A stretch of DNA of 64,000 nucleotides from the NCBI GenBank assembly GCA_973895155.1, contig OZ316895.1:11346001-11410000 (forward strand), read 5' to 3'. The notes under the pieces are model-generated. The model did no database searches. It had not been told where the DNA came from and was given only the letters and a program-made list of their open reading frames with translations. The translations under genes were made by a program, and so were the position numbers. Of the stretch, positions 28,663-39,131 are shown piece by piece. This DNA comes from Marsupella aquatica (Eukaryota; Marchantiophyta). Position 1 is the first letter of the stretch. Each line of letters opens with the position of its first letter.

Positions 28663-30075
28663 ATATTGAAAGATCGCTCGAACTCTACTGCTGTACGGAC
28701 AGAGCTTCGATTGGAGGTTGTGTATTGGCGACGGTTTGTGGTAGTTTGAATCGATCGTGTTGTGTTGAAGAGGATTCGTGGTAGTTCAAATCTTATTGTT
28801 GATATTGTGTTGGAAGATCTATTCTGCCAGGGAGCTATTGTTTAAGCTTTCGATAGTTCCCGAAGGGCTTTGAGATGTGTTGATCGAAGGGCTGATCGAC
28901 AACAGAGGGATCTATGCCCGTGTTTGTAGATCTGTTGGACAGGGTCCGGACGGTGTAGTCGACCTTGCTTCGATCTGTCCCGAGTTGCGATCTGTGACAG
29001 TAGCGATCGGATTTGATAAGGCCGGCTATGGCGCTGCTATTTTGATGAAGGAAATGGAGATCAAACTTTGAATGCTGCGTTTTGCGTCACTACTGTTTCC
29101 ATTCGATCATGTGTATGTTGCCGTCGCCAAAGCTGCGATTTTGCGTGAAGGGAACCGGCAGCCACGAAGTCGATGTTTTGTGAGGGAAATTGAGTCTGGA
29201 TGTTGTGAGATTGAACTACTGTGTTTCCATCGGACTGCTACTGCGATCTGTAATTCCGTGAAGGGAACCGAGAGGCAGAAGCTGGATGTTGCTGAATCTG
29301 ATTGTGTGATCTGTGAAGGGAAACCGAACCTGAATGTTGCCGAATCCGAAACTCGATCCGGCGTAGCGAAGCGTTGCGGGCGTGAAGGGCTCACTCTTTG
29401 GCTCATCTCGGCGATTTGAGGCTTCGAGGCAACTCGTGGTTACTCGGGACGAGGGGCGTGAGGGCGGAGCGGGCCAGCAAGCTTGCTGGTACGTGAGGAG
29501 TAGTTGCAAGTGCTGCCATTTTGGAGTGGCAAATTTGGTGCATAATGACAAGTGAGAGGTCACCCATCCCAAAGCTATTCCTCCTCTCATGCGCTTAACT
29601 AGCAAGTTTCTATGTGGTGCATTGTACATGCTTCCTTCCACATTTGATGTCCAAGGAATGAGGCCCTAGGGGTTTTATGCACTTTTGAATTCATCTAGAT
29701 ACTCTGTTTTAGCTAGTTTGCGATGGATTCTTGAATATTTGACGCAGGATTCTTGAGGCCTATTATGAAGGCCCTACATTGAACTATATGCATATTATTT
29801 ACATGTATTTCTTATTGATTGGTGTGGAGAGTTGTGGTAAATCCTCTTCTTGTTGTTGGATCCTCTCCACACATGCTTCCTGTTTATGCGCCATGTTAGT
29901 TTGGCGTGGGCGCTTGATTCTATAGGAGTGATCCGGGTTTGCAACCGGACATTCTAGTTGTGCTACGTATTTCTCTCCTGGTGATGTTGGAGTGATGCCC
30001 AACACACCATGGTGAGTGCTTGTGTTGTTGACAGGGACAGATTGCCCTTAGGGTTAGCCTATAGATTAGGTTAGG
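28663..30075 (+). other. Gypsy 5' leader, non-coding
   Basis: This stretch between the left repeat and gag is a long leader. A possible end of a longer LTR (gatgcccaacaca) followed by a TGG-starting candidate primer site (tggtgagtgc) occurs at about 29994-30020. The matching tRNA is not one I can name, so this is tentative. Confidence 0.45.
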
Positions 30076-31508
30076 TTGGTCACCACAGATTCTTCTGGCG
30101 CTGCTGGGTTACCCGATGGACGACGGACCAGTTTCACTCGGAGTGGGGTGCAGTTTCGGCCAGCAACAGTGGTAGCAGTCAGCAACACAGCTTCAGACAG
30201 CGATTCTGACGAGGACTCTATGAGCAGTTCTCCTCGTCATCAGGTGATTGCACCTTTGTGTGGGATATGGAAGAGATGTACAGGGCTACAAAGGGCCCAC
30301 GACGATACTCTGGTGCAGTTGGCACGATTGATCTGGATGACTTCATCCAGGAGTTTGATACGTGGTGCGATATGCAGACATTGCGTAACGCCACGTTGTT
30401 TACCCCTTTCATGGCATGGAAGGGATTATTTCAGCATTTGGAGGGGCCACCCATGGATGACTACCATGAGTTTTGGAAGGCTCATTTGGTTGAGATTGAG
30501 GCATGGAGGCAGCATTGGTCGCCTAATTACGTGTCCATCACCTATGGCACTAGTGCGGCTGCCCAACCCATTGCCACAGCTGCTGCTGCTTCTTCTAGCA
30601 GCACTAGCCAGAGTGGCACACCATCCACCAGCAGCACTCCAGCAGCATCCACCGCTACTTCTGCCGGTGTGATTGTGACAGGAACTGGAGTTGCGCCAGC
30701 ATTTAACCCTGTGGTGGAATTCTTTGAGGTACTGAAGCAAAACTATCAGGGTGTGAGAACTGATAAGTTGAAGGGTCTCCAGGAGTTCTAGCGCAAGACT
30801 GGAGAGAGTCTACGTGAGGCATACACTCGTATGCGCAGATTGATCACTGTCACCAAGGAAGTGACAGAGGCTCAGGCAGTCCAATTTTGGTATGCAATTT
30901 TGGATAGAGAATTGCGACGCAGAGTGAGAGATGTTACTCTGCTTAGGGATGCAGATCCCACATTAGCAGTTGTTTTTACCCTTTCTGAGCGTATTGAGCT
31001 CAATATGGTGAATGAGAAGGTGGTGACTTCCGGATTTGCCAAGGAAGCACCAAAGGCTGCATCTACATCTACACCACATCCTACTGCACGGAAGAGCCAG
31101 AGGGAGAAGCCTACTGCACGAGAGTCTACCAGCCAGAGACCTGTGCCCTCTTATGCTGGACAGCAGTCAGGATGTTGGACCTATGGTGGGGATCATGCAT
31201 AGAGATATTGCCCAGATCATAGAGGATCAGGAGGAGCAACAGCACCTGATCAGCGACAGTGTGATCATTGTGGAGCTCCTGGACACACCAAGGATAGGTG
31301 TTTCTCACTCCATCCTGAGTTACAGAGAGGAGGATCCCATACACATGATCAAGGAAGAGGAGGAGGAGGTAGAGGTGGTGGACGTGGTCGTGGCATGCCA
31401 CATGCAGGGAGACAGGGAGGTGACGCTGCCCCTGCTGTAACCATAGATCCAAAGGATGCTAAGATTGCTCAATTGGAGCAACAGCTAGCTGCCATGGCTA
31501 GTTCCTAG
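30076..31508 (+). pseudogene. Gypsy gag with CCHC zinc knuckle
   Basis: The reading frame from about 30258 carries a capsid-like region (IDLDDFIQEFDTWCDMQTLR, then ESLREAYTRMRRLITVTKEV) and, past TAG at 31200, a perfect CCHC knuckle CDHCGAPGHTKDRC near 31258-31299, followed by a Gly/Arg-rich stretch. Gag forms the virus-like particle and binds element RNA. A possible N-terminal start at 30076 lies in another frame, so there is probably a frame change around 30235-30258. TAG codons at 30789, 31200 and 31506 interrupt the frame, and sequence continues sensibly on each side of them. Confidence 0.85.
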
Positions 31509-32770
31509 GTGAGACCTACTTCTGGTGATGGGGCATCTACATCCTATGGACCTTCCACATCCCATGGTCCTTCCACATCTTATGGAGCTGATGGAGATCT
31601 TGCCACCATGGGATTCATGTGTGGCACTGCACATATTGATGCATCAGCAGCTTTGACACGTGGGACAGCCAAAGCTCTTGAGCCCCGAGGAGCAGTAGTG
31701 GAGCTAGATCCATAGAGGGGGGATGCACGTCGGCAGATAAAGCTTCCTCAGTCTTTTACATTGTCAGAGATAGTTCAGACTGCCTCTATGAACCCGGTTC
31801 GGACAAACCCTGGCGTGGATAAGTTGGCAGAATCAGGTAGTGATGCAGCAGGGATGACAGGTACCCTGCTGGGGGCGGCTACTACCATGGTACGCACCCC
31901 ATTATTTTCAGCGACAGAGATGCTGAACTTGGGAGTTGGTCCTGCAGAAGTGTTCAGATTGGCAGCTACACTCTGTGAGGACACTCCACTGGTTGCTTCC
32001 CATGCAGAAGCAACTTGCAGTGTTGAAGCAGTGAAGACCATGCCATCTACTACTAGTGAGACATGGCATGCAACAGCAACGAGGTTGGTGGATTTACCAG
32101 CACGCCCTGCATTTGAGAGGACTAGGTTTAAACCTAGTGTTGTGTCATTGGATAATCGGAATGGTATCTTCCGATTAGTTGGGCCTTCTAGAGCAGTATA
32201 CCAGCCAGAGAGAGTGTTACTAGATACTGGTGCTCAGCCCTTGATGTTGGGGAAGTCTGCCATACGTGGATTGGGATTGCGTCCAGAGGATTTGGAGGAT
32301 TGTCCTTTTCCCATTCAGACTTCATTGGGGGGACCTACACCTACACAGCATATCACCAGAAGACCACTTGATTTGAGAATTCAGGAAGGTCATACCACAG
32401 ATAGCTCACAGATACAGGCGCGAGCTATTCTGACTAAGGTAGAGTCATATGATGTGTTGGTGGGATGTACAGTGCTCTACCCCATGGGATTTATTCTTGA
32501 TTTTTGGGAGGAATCAATGTCATATAGACCTGATTGGCAGTCAAGAGATGCTCGATTGAGCAAATTGCCAGTGAGATTTAGTGGACCTATGGGAGGCCCT
32601 AAATCCACACCATTGTCTTTGGCAGCATTCAGTGGTGTAATTGCTGGACCAGATGATTTGATTGAGGGTAATGCGCATGCAGCCAATGTTCCACCATTGG
32701 AGGAGTCTCATGAGGAGCACATCATGCAAGGATTACCTGTTGGCAGTGTTGTGCCACCAGTGTGGGGCAC
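31509..32770 (+). pseudogene. Gypsy aspartic protease region
   Basis: The same frame as gag continues after TAG at 31713 into an open 346-codon run starting at 31761. The protease active site is LLDTGAQPLMLG at about 32216-32251, in the setting typical of retroelement proteases (YQPERVLLDTGA...AIRGLGL). The protease would cut the polyprotein into its parts. The frame runs into the MITE inserted at 32771 and meets a TGA only inside it, at 32799. Confidence 0.85.
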
Positions 32771-34058
32771 CCTGGGCCCTCACTCTTACTATATTAAGTG
32801 AACCCCCCTGAGAACAGACACCCCCCGTGTACCCCTTCTTAATATTTTTGTTCACAAAAAAAAATCCCTTGTTAATGTAAAAACATTATTTTTTCCTATA
32901 AAAATTTATCCTTTTGTAAATTATAACAGAGTTTTTCAAGGAATTAAAAAAACCCTTGAATTTCTAAAAATTGTAAATATCATACTGAAATATAAAAGAT
33001 TCTATTTTTCATAGGGGAATATTATGTTACGCTGATGTTCACGGTACATATTTTATATAGATCATAACAAAACTAGTACTAAAGATTTATAGTTCTTCCT
33101 AGAGTATATGACTATAACTCAGGCAACTTGTAGACCTCATAGAGATAAACTGAACTAGTACAAATGCATTATTATGCTATGCTATATCCTTGGAGGAATA
33201 ATTGCATATATACTACTTATGTAAACTTCAATTGCTAAATTATTCTATCTTGACTAAGAATGGTATGACATCAACCATTAACACCAAATGATAAGTAGAG
33301 TTTTTGGCAACTTCTTTCATGCAACCTGACACATCAAACCACACATTAATCATATATATTCTAGACACAAAGTACTAATAATACAAAAAATGACTACTGA
33401 AAATTGTGGAGAGTAATACCATCAAATCTCCTTTGGCTGAAATTGTTACTTAGACATGGTGGGTAATTTTCCTGCCATCTCTGCAATCAAACAACTGTGA
33501 GCACCGGGTACCCCCCCCCAACCCAATGATCAAGGGAGTACACCACCCCACACACCTCATACCTGGCCATTTGATTCAAGGGAATTCAAAAGTAATCTTG
33601 TTTGTCTATGTGGGATTGATTCATGGGTCCCCATCAATCCCAGAACCCCAAACGAGTTGGGCCCCAAAATCCTGGCCCAACATTTACTTAACTCCCAACT
33701 TAACACATGCGGGTAAACAAGTCTACCATGCAAACCCATGAAACCAAACTTGCCTTAAGAGGATAAATAATTAAATGTCTGATTTACTATATGGACATGT
33801 GTGCCAATGAAGTGATGACATGTGTGCCAACCATATAGTGACACGTGTCCTTGGCATTTTAGGTACCCTTGCATAAGATTAATGTGACATGTATTTGATA
33901 AGAGCCTTATTACTAATATTGTGATGAATGTATATACATGGATGTTGCATACTTTAAAAAATATTATAAAAATTAGTTTGCATTACATTAAAAATACCCT
34001 TGCGTTGTTCGCACGTCCTCCCTGCATTAGTAACGCTAAGGGCCCAGGGGTGGGGCAC
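32762..34058. mobile_element. Mutator-like MITE inside the gypsy element (with its 9-bp TSD)
   Basis: The direct repeat gtggggcac lies at 32762-32770 and 34050-34058 (9 bp). Between them, 32771-34049 is AT-rich and non-coding, with terminal inverted repeats: left cctgggccctcactcttact, right (reverse complement) cctgggcccttagcgttact. Leaving out the insert and one repeat joins the protease frame to the methyltransferase frame exactly. A 9-bp duplication suggests a non-autonomous Mutator-like element. It differs in sequence from the small MITE at 1071 and 51115. Confidence 0.88.
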
Positions 34059-34065
34059 TGCATAG

Positions 34066-35313
34066 GCCTTGCCACAGGCAGCAGCACGATTGGTACATGA
34101 TGCATGGCGTCATGCTTTTACACCACAGTCAGGAGCAGAGCAGTCTCTTGCAGATGGACCTATGACTCTTTCACCATTGGATACCACTCCTATTGCTTGG
34201 CAATATCCACCAGAGGGTATTTGTTTGTTGGATCTTTTTGGTGGGATTAGCACTGGATTGGCTGCTGTTCTTCAGGCAGGAATTCCTGTGTGTCGTTATT
34301 TGTATGTGGAGATAGATGAGACAGCACGGAGGGTCTCATTGCGACATGTGGCTATGTTGGTGGATAGATATCCACAGTTGCTACCAGTGGATGTTGTTCG
34401 TGGTTATCAGCATGCACTACCTGTTGATATTTCATTGCTGGGGGCGGATCATCTGCATCGTGTTGGCCCCATTGATTTGGTGATTGCTGGTTGGCCATGT
34501 CAGGGCCAATCTAGAGCTGGCGTTGGGCATGGACTTCATGATCCACGCTCTGCATTGTTTTGGGAGATGTTACGGGTGCTACGTCATCTCCAGCTACATC
34601 AGACACAGTCTCCAGCATACATTTTGGAGAATGTGCCATTGTTAGGTGATGATCGTAGTCGGATTGTTACCAGTGTTCACCAGGTGAGGTCTTGGATTGG
34701 ACCTGCTATGTTATTGGATGCTGCACGTGTGGGTTCTCGTGCACATCGTCCACGCTTGTGGTGGACTAATTTGATCCCATGTGAGGTGCTGAAGCGTGCA
34801 TTTGACAGCATTCCACGCTCACCAGCCTTAGTGGTGGATGATATTTTGGATTCAGGGCGTCGTGCACAGGGTGTGACCCAACCTGATAGACCTCCATTGG
34901 CAATGGTCAATGCAGTTGGGTGCCCACGTTGTGCATTACCCACTCTTGTAAGCCACTCTGCTTCATATGCATTCAGAGCAGGTGGCCCTGGACTTGTATG
35001 GGACACAGCTCTCCAGCAGTTAGTGGAGCCTACTGCTGATGAGAGAGAGCGTGCTATGGGATTTTTGACAGGCACCACTGCAGTTGCCTCTGTGTCAGAG
35101 GGTTTGCGGCGCCAGGTTCTTGGTCAAGCAATGGATTTGAATTGTTTGACTTGGATTATCAGCTTGGGAGTAGCTGAACAGTTGCGGATGCGCTCTGCTG
35201 GAATTACTGATTATCCCTTGGTGAGCTTGCGGTCCACTGAAACAGTATTGACCACAGCCGGGGGCGAGCAAACAGTCCATGGACCTATGGCAGGATTGGC
35301 CAAGGCTGGATAG
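34066..35313 (+). CDS. C5-cytosine DNA methyltransferase domain (DNMT3-like) of the gypsy polyprotein
   Basis: The frame is open for 415 codons between TAG at 34063 and TAG at 35311. An internal ATG at 34069 exists, but this is best read as a polyprotein segment. Methyltransferase motifs appear in order: I, LLDLFGGISTGLAAVLQAGI (S-adenosylmethionine binding); II, YVEIDETA; IV, DLVIAGWPCQGQSRAG with the catalytic Cys after Pro; VI, YILENVPLL (ENV); VIII, GSRAHRPRLWWTNL; IX-X, ERERAMGF, then LRRQVLGQAMDLNCL. The SRAHRPRLWW block and the order resemble the DNMT3 family (AAHRARYFWGN in animal DNMT3) rather than DNMT1 or the rearranged plant DRM. All expected catalytic residues are present. The product would transfer a methyl group to cytosine C5. 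It lies between protease and reverse transcriptase, where Ty3/gypsy elements normally have nothing. Confidence 0.92.
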   Translation, partial: ALPQAAARLVHDAWRHAFTPQSGAEQSLADGPMTLSPLDTTPIAWQYPPEGICLLDLFGGISTGLAAVLQAGIPVCRYLYVEIDETARRVSLRHVAMLVDRYPQLLPVDVVRGYQHALPVDISLLGADHLHRVGPIDLVIAGWPCQGQSRAGVGHGLHDPRSALFWEMLRVLRHLQLHQTQSPAYILENVPLLGDDRSRIVTSVHQVRSWIGPAMLLDAARVGSRAHRPRLWWTNLIPCEVLKRAFDSIPRSPALVVDDILDSGRRAQGVTQPDRPPLAMVNAVGCPRCALPTLVSHSASYAFRAGGPGLVWDTALQQLVEPTADERERAMGFLTGTTAVASVSEGLRRQVLGQAMDLNCLTWIISLGVAEQLRMRSAGITDYPLVSLRSTETVLTTAGGEQTVHGPMAGLAKAG

Positions 35314-37138
35314 ATTGTTGAGCAGGAAGGGACTGCTCAATCTACTGCTAAATAGCAATCATCGGCTATCTCTTCTACCCTACAAAGAGATATTAGGGAT
35401 TTGGTGGAGAGTTGGGAACCACAGCTTGGCCCTAAGTTAACAGGGGAGGAGAGACGTCGCATGCATCGATTCCTGAAGAGTTATTGGAATTGTTTTGCAT
35501 TCAGCATGAAGGATTTGGGGACATTGAAGGGCCCTGGTATTCAGATTGAATTGGCTAGTGATGCGCCAATCTTTCGTAGACCATACCGTTATAGTGACAT
35601 GGAGAGAGCTCTGATTCAAAGTAGAACTCAAGATTTGTTGAAGGTTGGATTGGTGGAGATTTCATATGGGGAGTATGCATCTGCCACAGTGATGCCAGCC
35701 AAGAAGGATGTGCATGGCAATTACACAGATAGGCGCATGTGTGGTGATTACAGACCTATTAATCGCCAGACAAAATCTGATCGATATGCCATGCCCACAC
35801 CTGAGGAGATCTTTGATGTTGTGGGGCATGCAAAGGTTTACAGTTCATTGGATTTGAGGGCAGGATACCATCAGCTTCCAATTAGACATGCTGACAGGTC
35901 CAAGACAACATTATGGGGGATTGATTCTTATGGCAAAGATCGTTTGTATCAATGGTTATTCTTACCATTTGGGTTGAAGAATGCACCAGCTGAGTTCCAG
36001 AGAGTCATGGATCGAATCCTTGCAGGTTTGGATTTTGTCAGATGTTATATTGATGATATTTTGGTCTATTCTTCTACTGTGGAAGAACATCAGCAGCACT
36101 TGCAGATTGTGTTGGAGAGATTGAGAGCACATGGGTTGAAGCTCCATCCTGGCAAGTGTAAGTTCTTCCAAGACGAGATTGAGTATTTGGGCCACACTAT
36201 ATACCATATACCCAGGGGGATTGGGTGTACAACAGACTAAAGTGGAGGCCATTACACAGATTCCTCATCCTACTGATGTGAGCAGAGTTCGTGCATTCTT
36301 GGGATTGGCGAGCTACTATAGGAGGTATGTTAAAGGATTTAGCCAGCCTGCTAAACCTTTAACCATACTCACTAAGTTGGATCAGGAATGGACTTGGGGT
36401 GATGACCAAGAGCATGCCTTTCAGGAGTTGAAGCAAAGGTTGGCATCATCCCCTATTTTGAGAAGACCCATTTCAGGCAGACCATTTCAACTACACACTG
36501 ATTGGAGTGGAGTAGGACTTGGAGCAGTGCTGACTCAAAAGGATGATGAGGGGAATGAGTTTGTTGTGGGTTATGCCAGTAGATCAAACAATGCAGCAGA
36601 GGCTAAATATAGCTCTTATGAGGGAGAGTGTTTGGCAGCAGTGTGGGCTGTTGCACACTTTCGTTGCTACTTGTTTGGTAACCCCTTTACCTTGATCATT
36701 GATCATCAGCCTCTTAAGTGGTTAATGGAGTCTGACAAGCTTACAGGGAAGCTTGCACGATGGGCATTGTTGTTACAGGAGTATGATTTCCAGGTGGTGC
36801 ATAGGCCTGGAAAAGTGAACTTGGATGCAGATGGATTAAGCCGCAATCCATGTACCAGTCAGCAAGATGAGACTGGAGCTAGATGGCATGATGAGTCAGA
36901 TAAGGAGATGGTGCCAGGATGGCATGCATCTGCCTTTCTTTGTTGGGTGCCAGCATACAGTGGATCTGTGGACTCTACCTCATTGGATGGAGTGGATGAT
37001 GAGTCTTCAGATGTGGATGTTGGTGAGGTAACTTCTCGACAACAAGATATTCACAATGATGTGAGAGTGTTGGAATATTTGCGCAGTGGTTCTATTGTTG
37101 GCAGTGTTGATGCCAAGGAACGTGACAGGGTTCTATAG
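35314..37138 (+). pseudogene. Gypsy reverse transcriptase and RNase H
   Basis: After TAG at 35311 and 35353, the RT core runs from about 35401: RRPYRYSDMERALIQ, MCGDYRPINRQTKSDRYAMP, YSSLDLRAGYHQLPI, LPFGLKNAPAEFQRVMD and the catalytic YIDDILVYS (about 36046-36072). The heptamer atatacc is duplicated at 36199-36205 and 36206-36212, shifting the frame by one. The downstream frame continues with RAFLGLASYYRRYVKGFS and RNase H (FQLHTDWSGVGLGAVLTQKD, EGECLAAVWAVAHFRCYL, HRPGKVNLDADGLSR), ending at TAG 37136. These enzymes copy element RNA into DNA. Confidence 0.93.
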
Positions 37139-38146
37139 AGAGCCAAGAGATTTCGATGGGAGGGAAACCATCTTTTGAGAGTACTGCATGATGGTAGGAT
37201 GTTGGTGGTACCAAAACCATCACAACGAGTACATTTGGTGCGACATGCGCACGAGGAGTTGGGTCACTTTGGTGTGAAGCGCACTTACAGCTTGCTGCAG
37301 ACACAGTATTGGTGGCGTGGTATGCACACTCATGTCCAGCAGTTGATAGCTAAGTGTGTGGTATGTGATAGAGTGAGAGCATCATTTAATGCTCCCACTT
37401 CCCAGTTGCACCCGTTGCCGATCATGGGTTTGGGATATCGTTGGAGTTTGGATTTTGCTGGTCCATTACCTCTTACCCAACGTCATAATCGGTATGTTTT
37501 GGTCATGGTGGAGCACTTCTCCAAGTGGATTGAGCTAGTGGCGTTGCCAGATAAAGCCAGTGGAGGAGTTGCTACTACATTTTTGGATCGTGTACTCAGT
37601 CATTTTGGAGCACCAGCTGAGGTGTTGACTGATCAGGGAACTGAGTTCCGTGGAGAGTTTGAGAGTTTGTGTGAACAAGCTCTGATTGATCATCGTACTA
37701 CCTCTCGTGATCATCCTGAGGCAGATGGATTGGCTGAGAGAGTTGTGCAAACTGTGAAGAGAGGATTGCGTAAGTATGGCTTGCAGGTTGGTCATCTGGG
37801 AGATTGGGATCTCCAGCTACCTTGGTTAGCTATGGGCTACCGTTTCAGTCGGCAAGCATCACTTGCATCCTTCTCACCTTACTTTTTGCTCTATGGTAGA
37901 GAGCCAGATTTGCCAGCAGCTATTCGTCGTGATGTTGCATCAGTTGTGAACTTGGATGATCCTGATGTTTGGGTCAAGGTGTGTTCAGAGAGAGCACGGG
38001 TATTTCAACGAGTGATGCCCATGGCTTTTGACAACCTTGCCATTGCCCAACATCGTGATACTTTGAGGTATGCCACTATTCGTGGAGGAGGTTACCGTGC
38101 AAGCATTCGACAATTTCATCCTGGTGATTATGTTTATTTGCAGTAG
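37139..38146 (+). pseudogene. Gypsy integrase (HHCC, DDE)
   Basis: The frame continues past TAG at 37136. The zinc-binding N-terminal part shows HAHEELGHFG and KCVVCDRV (HHCC). The catalytic core shows WSLDFAGPLP (first Asp), VLTDQGTEFRG (second Asp) and DHPEADGLAERVVQTVKRGL (Glu), in Ty3/gypsy style. The C-terminal GDYVYLQ motif is followed by TAG at 38144. Integrase inserts the element DNA into the host genome. Domain residues look intact, so the amber codons are the only visible damage in this part. Confidence 0.93.
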
Positions 38147-38488
38147 ACAGCACCCACCACACTTGATGTGACCGCAGGCCGGACAATCTTACGTGTGCGT
38201 GAAGTGTTGCCTTCTGGTGTCCTGATGTTGGAGGGACGCGATGGTATGGTTTGGAAGGATCATGTGCGCAACTGTGCACCATGTCACCTTCCCAACATTG
38301 ATGGTACAGTAGATCCAAGCTTGGCACATGTTCGTGCTGACTTGAAATGTATGTTGTGTGGATCTGCTCAGGGAGCAGCTACTATGTTGATTTGTGATCA
38401 GTGTTCTAGAGGATGGCACATGTCATGTTTGACACCACCATTGCAGGTGATTCCTAGTGGATCATGGTTGTGTCCTCAGTGTCGGTGA
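38147..38488 (+). CDS. C-terminal integrase tail with PHD finger
   Basis: This is in the integrase frame, after TAG 38144, and ends in TGA at 38486. The first part is the usual gypsy tail (TLDVTAGRTILRVREVLPSG, NCAPCHLPNIDGTVDPS). It is followed by a complete C4HC3 PHD finger at about 38347-38485: CMLC, LICDQCSRGWHMSC, and GSWLCPQC. The run from LICDQC through WLCPQC resembles histone-reading PHD fingers of plant and animal chromatin proteins (the ATXR5/6 and JARID types, from memory). PHD fingers read histone H3 tails, so it may steer integration to a chromatin state as chromodomains do in chromoviruses. That role is an inference. Confidence 0.88.
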   Translation, partial: TAPTTLDVTAGRTILRVREVLPSGVLMLEGRDGMVWKDHVRNCAPCHLPNIDGTVDPSLAHVRADLKCMLCGSAQGAATMLICDQCSRGWHMSCLTPPLQVIPSGSWLCPQCR

Positions 38489-38651
38489 AGCCGACTAGTT
38501 ATCATTTGTGTTCTCTTGGCAGATATGGATTGCAGGTAGGTGATCGATGGGGCTCACTTGCACCCGGCCTCCTGGTCTTCACACCTAAAAAGGTGTATAT
38601 CAACCTTGTAGAACTCATGGCTAGCTAGAGTTAGGGGACCTTACTCCCAGC
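38489..38651 (+). other. Gypsy 3' non-coding stretch
   Basis: This lies between the end of the PHD finger and the polypurine tract. No further domain is seen. Confidence 0.6.
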
Positions 38652-38663
38652 TAGGGGGGCGAT
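38652..38663 (+). promoter_or_regulatory. Gypsy polypurine tract
   Basis: taggggggcgat directly precedes tgtgggttttgg, the start of repeat A. This is the expected primer for second-strand synthesis, and it argues that the transcriptional LTR starts at repeat A. Confidence 0.7.
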
Positions 38664-38799
38664 TGTGGGTTTTGGACATGTGTGGACATGAGTTCCACTT
38701 GTATTCCATTCTCTTGTGTTTGTGATGTGGCAGTGTGACTATGTCTGGATGTATGTGACAAGCGATGTATGTTATGTAGCGATGTGTATGCGCACGACA
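38664..38799 (+). repeat. Gypsy repeat A, inner copy
   Basis: 136 bp from tgtgggttttgg to gcgcacgaca, repeated at 39132-39267 with one or two differences. It is absent from the left end of the element. It joins repeat B through the palindrome gacagctgtc. Confidence 0.9.
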
Positions 38800-38801
38800 G
38801 C

Positions 38802-39128
38802 TGTCACACCATTCTAGGTAGTGTTAGAGTGTATCGTACTATCTAGATCCGTATGTTTGGTATGTGTGCTATATGAGCCGATAAGGTTCCGTCAGGTTTG
38901 TGTGAGAGGGTACTTCTCACTTGTGAGGCATTGAAAGGTCATCTTTCAATGTTGAGCCTTGGAGAGAGAGGAGCTTGAGTGGCTATGGTGGCTGTGAGCT
39001 CCGCTTGTGTAACGTGGATTCCTTGAGTAGTGCAAGGTGCGTTGGCTTGACATACGTGTGTGATCGGATCGGTGCGGGATCGATGGGGTATTGTTGACCG
39101 GGATCGTTGTGTCGATTGTATTGAGATT
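38802..39128 (+). repeat. Gypsy terminal repeat, right copy (repeat B)
   Basis: 327 bp, the same length as 28336-28662, about 98.5 percent identical by my count. It is followed directly by repeat A' through the overlap gattgattg. Confidence 0.92.
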
Positions 39129-39131
39129 GAT

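Noticed and set aside
30087-30120. tggcgctgctgggttacccg as a primer-binding site for tRNA-Asp
   Set aside because: It matches only the first bases of the usual Asp-type site and lies about 1.4 kb from the left terminal repeat, inside or next to gag.
30789-38146. Genome-wide reassignment of UAG to an amino acid
   Set aside because: Host genes in the window (both reductase copies, the GST at 45289, and the SLU7 fragment) use TAG as their natural stop.
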